Source of the DNA: Cyanodermella asteris
Lineage: Eukaryota; Ascomycota; Lecanoromycetes; Ostropales; Stictidaceae
Direction: 5' to 3'
Assembly (NCBI GenBank): GCA_900618795.1
Contig: UYJD01000005.1
Span: 1,220,522 to 1,284,521 of the forward strand
Length of the DNA stretch: 64,000 nucleotides
Shown: in pieces, positions 22,037 through 32,106 of the stretch
Layout: each line of letters opens with the position of its first letter
How positions within the stretch are numbered: position 1 is the stretch's first letter
The notes under the pieces: generated by a model
Told to the model about the DNA's origin: nothing
Seen by the model: only the letters and a program-made list of their open reading frames with translations
Database searches by the model: none
Program-made: the position numbers and the translations under genes

Positions 22037-23217
22037 TCACCTCCAACTTAGACTGTGGATCTCTTCTCCATATCTGAACGGTATCACCTTCGTCTTCCCA
22101 TCCTCCGACTGCAAAATCTCCGGGATCCTCCGACTCGACCTCTGCACAACAATGCCGGCATCGTGCAGAGACTTCGCCTGCTCCCCATAAAACCTCCGTC
22201 CCCTAGTACTCAAAAACTCAATAAGAGTCGCCCTATCCACACCCTCAACCCACCCAAACTGACTCGCCCTTTCAATCGCACCCACTACCAGCTGCACCGC
22301 CCAGCCCTGCGTGAAACACCCCGCAGCAGCCTTCCGCCTAACATCGACCGGCCTCTTCGCTTCGGGCGCATGCGGTGCCGAATCACTGCCAAAAAAGAAC
22401 TTGCCATTCCGGTCCGCTACGGCATGTAACAATGCAACGCGATCCGCTGCCAACTTCGCCACCGGCTTACAGAAGTTCAGGCTGTCGCTCACGACATCGT
22501 CAATCGTCAGAAACAGGTGTTGTGCCGTGATCGTGCCGGCAACGTTCGGGCCACAGACGTTAACGGCCTCGATAGCCGCTGCCGTCGTACAGTGCTCTAG
22601 CACGATTCTCAACTTCGGGAATTTGGCATGTAATTTATGCAGTGTGGGGAGGAAGAGCGGCTCCGCGGTCATGACGGTCGCGGCACCGCTTCCGGACGAT
22701 GAGTGGTAAGCGGACGAGTCCTCGGGTGTAGAGGGCACTTCGCCGTGGAGGTTCAAGACCATGTCGTAGTCTTGCATGGCGGCGATGGTCGGATAGAAGG
22801 CGGCGAGATCCACAACTCCGGCGTCCGAGTTGGTGGTCACACCGGCCGGATAGACTTTGACGCCGGAGATGCCGGCGGCGGAAGCCTGGGCTATCACGGC
22901 CGGGGTTATGGAAGGGTCCATGTAGAGGGTCATGAGGAAGTTGACGTCGGGGGCGAGGACTTGGAGGCGAGCTTTGTAGGCGAGGGCGGCGTCGACTGTG
23001 GTTATTGGAGGTTGGAGGTTGGGCTACCGCCAGCGTCAGTAGCTGCAAATGATACATTGCGTCGTCGTAGATTGAATCATACCATGACATAGGCTGTGTC
23101 GACTCCTCCTTGCTTGATCGTCGGGGTGACCAGCTTCATCATCTCATCTTGGCGAAGATGGACGTGGAAATCAGCTGCAGCCGGCAGCTCCAGATTGCCG
23201 AAATCGAGATTTGCCAT
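22037..23217 (-). CDS. URA4: dihydroorotase
   Basis: Zinc amidohydrolase that closes N-carbamoyl-aspartate to dihydroorotate, the third step of pyrimidine synthesis. Exon 1 is 23083-23217 and exon 2 is 22037-23023, with a 59-nt intron between TAYVM and PNLQPPITTVDAA; 373 aa, the length of the monofunctional bacterial/yeast type. Metal ligands are visible: HVHLR (H17, H19), a carbamylatable lysine in SGVKVYPAG (K101), LNLHGE (H138), VLEHCTT (H189) and the FFFGSDSAPHA aspartate. PNLQPPITTVDAALAYKARL just after the splice is diagnostic. The frame's own first methionine (22933) lies well inside the protein, so the small first exon is needed for the HxH motif. It lies 568 bp upstream of ARG2 on the same strand. 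Confidence 0.95.
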
Positions 23218-23726
23218 GCTGCGGATATCAAGAGATCTCACGATATGAAGAGGAAATACGTGAGAATTCGGTTGAAGTTCTTGTTTAGCAACCGTGACCT
23301 CTGCAGGCTGGCGGACGAGAAAGAGTCTACGGCGACGAGCTTCGTTGACTGACGAAGTTGGAAAATCGTTAATTGTGTCGGTTGAGCTTCACGATCTTTA
23401 CGTTCAATTTGTCCACTGGAACCCCGAGATGCAGGAATAGAGTTTGCTCTTCAATTGAGAGACCCGCCGGAGCGTCGGCCGAACCCCCCGCACAACTCCC
23501 CTATTCCGATCACGGTTCTGGGTGCGGTCCAACAGGTGCAGAATAAATATCATCAAGTAGGTTGGGAAAACCAGCAGCCAGACGTAATCTCGAACGACGT
23601 TTGAGAATGCCACCAATCAAGCCATTTCCAGCGCTGTTGAGCTCATCTTCGTGTCCACTCCATTTCGATTTACAATGTAAACTTGATTCAAGTCTACCCA
23701 AACCTTGTCTTTCATGCTTCAATCGC
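23218..23726. other. URA4 promoter and sphingomyelinase 3' region
   Basis: About 510 bp between co-oriented minus-strand genes. No further feature recognised. Confidence 0.5.
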
Positions 23727-26262
23727 CTAATTTGTGGCATTAGCTGGCGGATTGAATGGACTCTGCACGCTTCCATAACCCTGCGGGCACTGCCGTCCCA
23801 GCGGCACACTACCAGACCTCATGTAGCAAATCTTCGCCACCGCACACGCATCACTCGTGCAATTCGGGCTCTTGACACTCATTTTGCCCTGCAGCGTATT
23901 GAACGTGCTAACCAGAGTATGATTCTTCTCCATGGCCTCCGTAACCCGATGCCAGAACGTCGCATTTAGCGGGTCGACCGTACTCCAGTTCGCCTGCGGC
24001 CCGTACGTGTCTCGGGCACTATACTCGTAGCGGAACGTCGGTCCCACGGCGCTGGAGTTAATGCTCGTGTATGTTGAGACGTCCGAGTAGTAGGTGTGCG
24101 ACTCGTAGATGTCCCAGGAGCCGGTGTCGACTTCGTACATGCGGAAGCCGGAGTTGAGGTTGGTCAGCGGTGTAATGCTTGGGCCAATCCAGCCGATGCT
24201 CTGGGCGGTGCTGGAGTTTTGGACGGTTCCATTGTTGCCGTAGTAGATCATGAATTGATCCTCGTGCGTGTGGCCGAAGAAGATGTTTGCGATGACGTGC
24301 GGGCTGTAGCGGTCAACGATTTGGTAGAAGAGATTCGATGGGTTTGGGATCGGGTTGCTGCCGTCCCAGCCTGAGAGAACATGGCCGAGAATCCAGACAC
24401 GTTCGCCGGCGTCCTCGGCGGCCTGGAGCTCGTCGACCATGAACTTAAAGGAGCCGCTGACATCCGGGTTGGTGGTGTTGACGAAGTTGAGGAAGTTTGA
24501 TCGGTACCAGAAGTCAGTGTTGAAGGTTATGATGCGAAGGCCCTGCTTGGTCTTGACCGAATAAGCGCCGTAGTGGATGCGCGCTTGGGCTACGGCAGTT
24601 TTCCCAAGCCAGTCGTTGTGTGCCCATAAGCCCGCGACGTGGTCGAAGTTCCAGGACATTTGCTGTCCGAGGTCACCAGGCATGGAGTGGGGAGCATCAA
24701 TGGCTTCTGGGTTTCCGTCATGATTGCCGAGTACGGCGTAGATTGGTGCTTTGACGAATTGCTTCATCACGTAGTAGATCGATGCTTCTGCGTATTCAGT
24801 GTAGCCACGAGAGAGTTCGGTCTGCGGCTCGTGAGATACGAGATCGCCGGTATAGATCATGAAGCCCGGGGGATTCGAGGGTCCAGTGCCAGTGAGAGGG
24901 CCCACAGCTTCTAGCGCAGCAAGACCGAGGTCGTAGGGAGTATCACACTTGAATGCACCGTACAGGGGAGAAGCCAAGGATATCTGACCAGCTGGTATGG
25001 CGGTGTTCATGTTGTTCGCCCGACAACAAAGGCTGGTTGTGCAGTTAGCCTCACTCCCGACGGCATATCGGGGGTCCAAATGGAAATCTGATAGGTGCAG
25101 GACTTTGACACGTTGACCACTAGGCTTAGGCTTGGTTGCATTCTTCGGCTTCGGTTTGGGGAACGTGACGTTCAATGGTATGGGACTAGGGAGCTTGCAG
25201 AAACTGGTGCTGAGACTGCTGCAAACATATTGGCCGTCGGAACCGCCCATATCACCCAAAGCAAGGATCTGGACCCAGATGGCACCGAAAGTGTTGGCGC
25301 GGAAGTCTTCCTCACAGACCTCATCCGAATGAAATTTGAATTCTTTGCAAAGCTCGACCATGGCATCTGGCAAGTGTTTCGGTGCAAGCTGAGCAGCGAC
25401 TTTGGCAATCTGGAGAGACGCAATGCATTTCGAACAGTTGCTCTGGACATAACTTCCGGTGATGATCTCGCGGATTTGGGTGACGGCACTGCTGACAACA
25501 GCCTGAGCAGCGGTATCGCTGAGGTTGGCGAACGGCTGTGGGTAGTAAACTGGATCGGACGAGTTGTCCGGAATCTGTAGGGGGAAACATTAGTCAAAAT
25601 GCTCCTTCTCGAGGTCTTCAGATACAGGAGATTTTGAAACATGGCCAAGGCTTTCGCCGTGTGCGATCCTAGCAGTGGTAGCACAATGAATTGACAATGA
25701 CAGACCAAGTTTTGTGCGTAGACGACCTAGGACGAGCAGACATGTTCACATGCACACCAAGGACCAGGATGATCAATCCGACCCACGCCTGAAACCAACG
25801 AAGCTTTTGTTCGTCCAGTAGCGCATTCCTTTCGCAGGTTGATAGGATCGGACACACACGTCAAAAACTTGCTCAACTCGCTCATTCTGTCCGCCGACCA
25901 ATCAGCTCTTGCAGTTCGCGCAAGTGAGCTCTGAAGGTCGATGTCGCCAAGATCATGAGTCGAATCACAAGTGATTGGCAAGCCAGCAAATGACATTGTG
26001 AAGTAATGAGGGTACGTGGACAAGACCAACAACTCACATCAAAAGGATTCGTCAGATTCAGCGGATACGTCAAATTCAGAACCGGATCATAAACCGCAGG
26101 CTGCGGCTCTGCCGTTGCAATCGGCCTCTGCCAATAACTCGAAAAGACCGTAGTCGGAAAGCCAGCCGGTGCCGTATACACCGTAGTCTGTTGCTGAGCA
26201 GCAGCAGTAGTCACCACAGCGGGCAACACAGCCACCAGGACAGAGAACCTTGGAATCGCCAT
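23727..26262 (-). CDS. acid sphingomyelinase-like phosphodiesterase (saposin B + calcineurin-like)
   Basis: Predicted secreted or vacuolar metallophosphoesterase cleaving sphingomyelin-type lipids; 690 aa. Exons 26038-26262 and 23727-25574 are separated by a 463-nt intron (GTGAGT...CCCCCTACAG); the join reads NPFD/IPDNSSDPVYYP, as in fungal homologues. Signal peptide: IPRFSVLVAVLPAVVTTAAA. A saposin-B region with paired cysteines (SNCSKCIASLQIAK, MVELCKEFKFHSDEVCEEDF) precedes the catalytic domain: LHLSDFHLDPRY (DxH), YTGDLVSHE, LGNHDGNPE, WILGHVLSGWDG and FFGHTHEDQF. CTTSLCCR and several N-glycosylation sequons fit an extracytosolic enzyme. The start is the ATG at 26262, because the more upstream in-frame start candidate is not ATG. 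Confidence 0.92.
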
Positions 26263-27030
26263 CGTCACCAAGTCCTGCCAATGCAAGAATGGAGCAAGCA
26301 GAGAGACTCAGAAGCAGCAAGCACAGCAGACGACGAAGACGGTTGAGCGCGCAAGCCGGATTTTGAAGTTCGAGCGCTGCGGTGGACGTCGGCTGCCGCT
26401 GCCCGGTGTGGGCTTCGCAGCGCAGGGCGCAAGCATCGTCACTTTGTGATCCTGAGCCAGAGGTAATTGCCTAGCGCGGTCTAGCGTTGGTGTTGAGCTT
26501 CTAGATCTGGGCGGGCAGCATGGCTGCGTGCTTCTTCACGTTGTGTTAAAAAGGCGTCCCATTGGCTGCCGAGGCCGTTCGACTTGCTCGTCGTTGCGGC
26601 AGCGGCGCATCGCCAGGGATCGGGGCGCCGACTTTTGTTACACTGTTTACGTAGTATCTAGCGCGCGTCTCCGGAGTAAGCTCTTGTCTCCTTCCAATAC
26701 ATGTTTTCGAGACTAGCATTCAGGTCTAGGTCGAGCCGTCCAGGGCACGTTGCCTCGTTCGCTGGAACATATTGGCGGATGCGGTATGACGGGTCAAGTG
26801 CTGTTTCGCAGAGTGGCTTGATTGCTGAGATCGGTGCATAATCACTAAGCTACGTCGAAAGCTCGCTTCTCCCGACCATGATGCTGGCGCTGTCTTGTTT
26901 GTGAAAATATGCCGAAGGAAGAGACCGCTTTGTGTTTACAAAGCCTCCGAGAAGATACTGCTGTGATGAAATCCATGAAGACGTTCGAGGGCTCAAGACT
27001 TCCATACCTATTCACGTTCCCAATGACCCT
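26263..27030. other. sphingomyelinase promoter / UGA1 3' region
   Basis: About 770 bp; the frames present are short and featureless. Confidence 0.5.
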
Positions 27031-28563
27031 TCATCCCTTGATGAGTTGCTCGACCACATTCAGCAGCTGGTCCGCGTGGTGCTTCTGGAAAATCAGCATC
27101 GGCCTCAACCGAACAGCACGCTCTCCACTTCCGCCAATGTTCACTCCCAATCCCTTCGCCTTCTTCAAGATTTCGTCCCGTCTTGGCGAGTCCCATGCAA
27201 TAAATGTACCCTGTCCTTGACCTCTCAGATTCTGGATTTCGTTCGGGTAATGTTGCGCCAGTTGGGCAAGTCCGGAGTAGAGATAGTCGCCCGTCTGCCT
27301 TGTGTTCTCGACCAGGCCAAGTCTGTCAACCTCGTCAATGATTGCGCGAAAGAGAACCGCCTTGCTCGGGTCGCCCATCCAGGTGTTGAACTGACGATAC
27401 GGCTTGTTCGGTCGGAGCTCGGGGTTGCCGAAGTAATAGCCGGCAGCCTGAGCCTTCTTTGAGAAGGTGACCATGTCTGGAGCATCCTGCTCGGACAGAT
27501 TCCAGTGGTCGTGAGCCCAAAACTTGCCGGTAGCGCCAACGCCGGTCTGCACTTCGTCGACAATCATTAGGACATTGTGCTTACGGGTGATGTCACGGAG
27601 ACCTTTGAAGAATGCCGGGGAAGCGTGATTGTCGCCACCCTCAGACTGCACCGGCTCGATAATAATGGCAGCGACCGGGTTGTGGAAGGTGGTGATGATG
27701 CGCTCGGCCTCCTCGAGGCAGCGCTTCTCTTCGGCGGCATTCTCAGCTGCGTGCTGGTCGAGAGGATATTTCAGGTCGGGGAAGGGGGCCTGTGGCCAGT
27801 CGAATGCGGGGATATCGAGCTTGTGGATAGGCTTGCTGCGGGTGGTGGAGAGCGAACCGAAAAGGCGCCCGTGGAATCCTTTGCGGAATGACATGATACT
27901 CATATGAGGGCTACCAGGAGATTGGTTGTTCATCGCACTGTCAATCTCCTCTGCGGTGAAGTCAACCTCGGGGCCTCCGCGCTCCTGGCGTCTTCGCCAC
28001 ATAAAGGCCGCCTTGTACGCAGTCTCGTTCGCATCGGAGCCAGCCATTGCGGTGAAGACCTGGTTACAGCCCTTTGGCGCCACCCTCAACAGGCCCCTTC
28101 TCAGCTCTTCAGCCCAGTTAACACCAGGGAAGTTGCCCAACGCCGGTCGGTTCACAATTGCATCCGCCATCTCCGGGCTTTGGGCCGCTGCCAGCAGCGA
28201 CGGGTTGTTGTATCCGACCGGGATACTGGCAATCTGAGCGTAGACATCCAATAGTACATTTCCGTCCGGGTCTGCGATGTAGTTTCCAAAGCTCTTGCTA
28301 TAGTCTGCAATCATGTTCACACTGCGTGTATCGAAGACCGAGTCGAGGTCCGCGAGAGCGGCCTTTGCCTTGGGACCAGGGATAGCCGTCTGAACCAACG
28401 GCCCGCTGGGCTCCTGCTGGAAAAAGGGCGCTGCCGTGCCACTTGTCTCGTCGGGCTTGATGGCTGCAGCGGCGCCCGAGTGCGAGGAAGTGGTGATGGT
28501 GCGTGTGGTGGCCATAGTGAGAGGACGAGCGACTCGCGAGTATGCGCGGAACAGAGAGGCCAT
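27031..28563 (-). CDS. UGA1: 4-aminobutyrate aminotransferase (GABA transaminase), mitochondrial
   Basis: PLP enzyme converting GABA and 2-oxoglutarate to succinic semialdehyde and glutamate (GABA shunt). Intronless, 510 aa. The ATG at 28563 lies in a perfect GCCGCCATGG context; the frame continues upstream only from a TTG. The N-terminus is Arg/Ser/Thr-rich and acid-free (SLFRAYSRVARPLTMATTR), a good mitochondrial presequence. Class-III aminotransferase features follow: DVYAQIASIPVGYNNP, AMAGSDANETAYKAAF, MSFRKGFHGRLFGSLSTTRS, AIIIEPVQSEGGDNHAS, IVDEVQTGVGATGKFWAHDH and the PLP lysine in TFSKKAQAAGYYF. The C-terminal SGERAVRLRPMLIFQKHHAD is typical of the eukaryotic enzyme. UGA1/gatA is clearly preferred over ornithine aminotransferase. 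Confidence 0.96.
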   Translation of the reverse strand: MASLFRAYSRVARPLTMATTRTITTSSHSGAAAAIKPDETSGTAAPFFQQEPSGPLVQTAIPGPKAKAALADLDSVFDTRSVNMIADYSKSFGNYIADPDGNVLLDVYAQIASIPVGYNNPSLLAAAQSPEMADAIVNRPALGNFPGVNWAEELRRGLLRVAPKGCNQVFTAMAGSDANETAYKAAFMWRRRQERGGPEVDFTAEEIDSAMNNQSPGSPHMSIMSFRKGFHGRLFGSLSTTRSKPIHKLDIPAFDWPQAPFPDLKYPLDQHAAENAAEEKRCLEEAERIITTFHNPVAAIIIEPVQSEGGDNHASPAFFKGLRDITRKHNVLMIVDEVQTGVGATGKFWAHDHWNLSEQDAPDMVTFSKKAQAAGYYFGNPELRPNKPYRQFNTWMGDPSKAVLFRAIIDEVDRLGLVENTRQTGDYLYSGLAQLAQHYPNEIQNLRGQGQGTFIAWDSPRRDEILKKAKGLGVNIGGSGERAVRLRPMLIFQKHHADQLLNVVEQLIKG

Positions 28564-29168
28564 GGCGGCGGAGTGCAAAAGATATGCTTGCGAAGGGAGG
28601 CAAATCGAATCCAGTGTGGGCCCTGCAAGCTGTCTGCGCGGCGGATTTGGGTGGAAGTGGATGTGCTATATGATGAAAGGTGGGTAGAAGCGGCGCGCTC
28701 AGCAGCGTCACCGCCAAAGCATCCTTGCACGACACAGCTGAGCTGCAAACCCCGCCCACTATCGTCGAGTCCTCCGCTCTAGGTTTGCTTGTCTGACGCC
28801 CAATGCGGGATTTGTAACCGGGGTGCAGGAGCGGCTGATGAAACTAGCCAGAGTCACCGGTCGGAAGCTTCTTACAGCTCGGAGGAAAAAGTTGACTTCA
28901 CCGGGAAGCAGGTAAACACGGGTTTGGAAAATGCTGCCGATGATCGGCGAGCTGTCAGCGATAAGGCTGAGCCAAACACTGCTCAGACTCGACATCAAGG
29001 ACATGGATGCCATTCCGAAAACTTCACTGCAGAACGATCGCGGCACAGCTCCACTCTACCACCTAGTCGACACGGCAAATTCACAAGAAGATTGTCACGA
29101 CAAGATTTTCTTGCGTATGCGACTGAAGCAGAGATAATTCAAACCCTCCAATACTTCCGAACTTCTTA
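28564..29168. other. UGA1 promoter / RBG2 3' region
   Basis: About 600 bp between co-oriented minus-strand genes. No coding features; overlapping antisense frames are noise. Confidence 0.5.
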
Positions 29169-30633
29169 TCACTTGCTTACTATCGAGACAACGTCTTCAT
29201 CTGCCACAAAGTGACCCAGACCGACTCGTTGAGGTATGTGCCTCGCGCTTGCGCCCCAGACTAAAGCATACTTAAATGTCTCCTTCAAAGTACGATGAAC
29301 GGCATCACAAACGTCTTCGATGGTCGAGTTGCTGCGGACGATCAAGGCCTCGCTGAAGTCCGGTTCGATGCCCTTTCTCTTGGTGTAAATGCGGATGAGC
29401 GCAAGCTCCTCCCATGCACGCTCGACCACGTCTTGGATTCCCAGACCGAGCTCACAGCTCATCACTGCCGTATGAGGCTCGCGGGCCAGCCGATCCAGGT
29501 AGTCCAGACTGACCGCGTCGATTTTGTTGTACACATAGAGGCTGTGTAGAAGTCAGTACTTCGATCCTAGAAAGCATTGCATTTTGACAACCCACCATTT
29601 GATGTATTTGCGGTGGTCCTTGTTGATTACGTCGATAAGATCATCTACGGTGGCGTTCTCATCTCGTACAAGGACCTCACAATTCAACATCTTGTAGTCT
29701 CGTAAGATGTTGTAAACCATCTTCTGGTCAAGATGCTTCGGTGTCGCCTGGAACGTAATTTTCACGCCTCCTGCCTGCTTGCCCTTGAGATAAATATTCC
29801 TGTAGGCGTCAGCGGGGCCGGAATCATGCCGGGACCCAACAGCCTACGGAGGTTCTCGATTCAGTCTGATGCCGACGGCTTCCAACTCAGCCTCAAGCAA
29901 GGCTCTTTGCTCAGCTTTCTTGGTGGCATCAAGGACCATCATGATCATGTCACTTGTCTGCGAATTGTTAGCCTGATATGGAACGAACCTCAGGGAATCT
30001 CAAACACGCCTTTGCCGCACTGATCACCTGTCTACCCCGACCTTTGCCTTCAGCAGCGCCCTCGATGATACCCGGGAGATCAAGAATCTGGATCTCAGCA
30101 CCTCCATATTCAAGCACGCCGGGAATGGCAGTAAGGGTTGTGAAACTGTACGCGGCGACTTCCGACTTCGTTTTTGTGATCTTGGATAAGAACGTTGATT
30201 TACCGACTGATGGGAAGCCAACGAGCGCTATACGTGCGTCCCCAGACTTTGAGACGTCGAAACCCGCACCGGGGCCTCCGCCAGATCCAGGACCAGGCTC
30301 GAGGAGCTGAGCACGGAGGCGGGCAAGTTTGCTTGTTTCATTGTCAGTGTGTAGAGACGAGGCCTGTCGTAGAAATGATTACCCTTTCAAAAGACCGAGA
30401 TGGTATTCTGCGCAAGCATCAGTCTCAGGCCGTACAAGTTATTGCACGAGTTCATTTACCAGTCGCTTTGTTCTCTGCACAACGTTCAGCCCTTGGAAGA
30501 CCAAGTTCGGTGGATCATGGACCAACTTTGAGTCCTCCGCATCTCATCCTCAATCCTTACTGTGTCAGTAGACGAATGAAATCGCAGACTCTCGCAACAC
30601 AAACTCTTTGATCTTTTCAGTTATGTTCACCAT
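29169..30633 (-). CDS. RBG2: DRG-family GTPase Rbg2/DRG2 (eight exons)
   Basis: Translation-associated Obg/DRG GTPase; in yeast Rbg2 works with Gir2 on stalled or stressed ribosomes. No single frame covers it. I derive eight exons: 30605-30633, 30527-30555, 30460-30474, 30383-30407, 30010-30331, 29848-29957, 29596-29799 and 29169-29541. Joined they give 368 aa, the length of yeast Rbg2. Exon 3 is 15 nt and exon 4 is 25 nt. Intron 5 needs a GC donor (GCGTGT, with CTAAC branch and TTCGCAG acceptor) to keep frame. Motifs: N-terminal [21 protein letters not shown]1 GFPSVGKST (71-79), DLPG, the [22 protein letters not shown] join, NKID and a C-terminal TGS domain ([20 protein letters not shown]). 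[12 protein letters not shown] and PQRVGL favour DRG2 over DRG1. Confidence 0.93.
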
Positions 30634-30866
30634 CTCGGCGACTGCCTCCACCGGAGAGCGTAGTTGATGCCTTGAAGAAGTCGCACTTTTGCTTTGCGGA
30701 GTGATCTGCTACGCGTGCTAGCATCAAATGATGAGGGGCGGAAGAAAGTGCTTGGCGCGGACAATTCTCCGCTGAAACGAGCCAAAGTCTCCGACGTTCC
30801 TGCAAGGCTTTGGCTTGAGACATATTCTGGACTCAAGCTTTCCTTTGCCCAGTTGCCATCGCTGGT

Positions 30867-32045
30867 ATGGCGGAAGAACACAATGGGGCAACGTCCACAG
30901 AGATCGCCAAGGTCGAGCTTGGCCAGGTAATTACACACCCTGAAGGCGAACGCAGAGTTAAGAAAATCATTCGGCGCAAGCGTCGTCCAGCTCGTCCTCA
31001 GGTCGATCCCAGCGAAGTCACAGCGGAAGCTCCACCCCAGACGGGCATAGTCTTCAACATATGGTACAACAAATGGAGTGGAGGCGATCGCGAGGATAAA
31101 TATCTTTCCCAGACACATGCGAAGGGCAGATGTGTTGTTGCGACGGATGCCGGCTATACGACTGCGGACAAGGTTGCAGGCAGCTATCTCTGTTTATTCT
31201 TTGCTCGAGGAATCTGCCCCAAAGGGCAAGACTGCGAGTATCTTCACAGGCTGCCTGGCATACACGATCACTTCAATCCCAATATCGACTGCTTTGGCCG
31301 CGATAAGCACAGCGAGTACAGGGACGACATGGGAGGGGTGGGAAGCTTCATGCGGCAAAACCGCACGTTATATGTTGGGAGAATATATGTCACGGATGAC
31401 ATCGAGGAAGTAGTTGCCAGACATTTCCAAGAGTGGGGAGAAATTGAACGCATACGAGTACTGACGGCGCGTGGTGTGGCTTTCGTCACATATTTGAACG
31501 AGGCAAACGCACAGTTTGCAAAGGAAGCTATGGCACATCAGAGTCTTGACCACGAGGAGATTTTGAATGTCCGATGGGCGACTACGGACCCGAACCCGCT
31601 TTCCCAGAAGAGAGAGGCTCGGAGGGTGGAAGAGCAGGCCGCCGAAGCGGTGCGAAGGGCCTTGCCTGCCGAGTTTGTTGCCGAATTGGAAGGGCGGGAT
31701 CCATCATCCGTCAAGCGCCAAAGAACACACACAGAGTACGGGCTAGAAGGATACGACGCGCCGGATGAGGTCTGGTATGGCAAAGCACGAGCGCTGGAGG
31801 CAGCCGACAAGCAATTACGAATTCAACCACCAGAGGAAAAGCTGCTTTTGAAGGAAACCCCCGAAGTTACCATTCCCCAAATCGCAGCTCAAGTCGAGCG
31901 AAGCGACGGGCTCATTGGCAGTGCTGCAGCGCAAGCTTTCAAACGTCTGACTACATCGTCAAATGCGGCTACCAATCAGCTTGATTCGACAACGAAACCC
32001 TCCGGCCCACTAGTCGGGTACGGCAGTGACGATGATTCTGACTGA
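30867..32045 (+). CDS. CWC2: pre-mRNA splicing factor Cwc2
   Basis: NineTeen-complex-related protein that contacts U6 snRNA and pre-mRNA near the catalytic core. Intronless, 392 aa. Basic N-terminus (KKIIRRKRRPARP); Torus region (TGIVFNIWYNKWSGGDRED, SQTHAKGRCVVATDAGYT); CCCH finger (CLFFARGICPKGQDCEYLH); linker with DCFGRDKHSEYRDDMGGVGS; then an RRM (RTLYVGRIYVTDDIEEVV, RGVAFVTYLNEANAQFAKEA). A charged C-terminus ends GYGSDDDSD. The finger-Torus-RRM order and the FGRDKHSEYRDDMGGVGS string are diagnostic. It shares a 233-bp divergent promoter region with RBG2 and ends 61 bp from the PGS1 stop. Confidence 0.96.
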   Translation: MAEEHNGATSTEIAKVELGQVITHPEGERRVKKIIRRKRRPARPQVDPSEVTAEAPPQTGIVFNIWYNKWSGGDREDKYLSQTHAKGRCVVATDAGYTTADKVAGSYLCLFFARGICPKGQDCEYLHRLPGIHDHFNPNIDCFGRDKHSEYRDDMGGVGSFMRQNRTLYVGRIYVTDDIEEVVARHFQEWGEIERIRVLTARGVAFVTYLNEANAQFAKEAMAHQSLDHEEILNVRWATTDPNPLSQKREARRVEEQAAEAVRRALPAEFVAELEGRDPSSVKRQRTHTEYGLEGYDAPDEVWYGKARALEAADKQLRIQPPEEKLLLKETPEVTIPQIAAQVERSDGLIGSAAAQAFKRLTTSSNAATNQLDSTTKPSGPLVGYGSDDDSD

Positions 32046-32106
32046 CCGGTCCATGATATTCCTCCTTTAATGCGTCATAAGGTACAGCGGAACCTCGCGA
32101 ATGATC

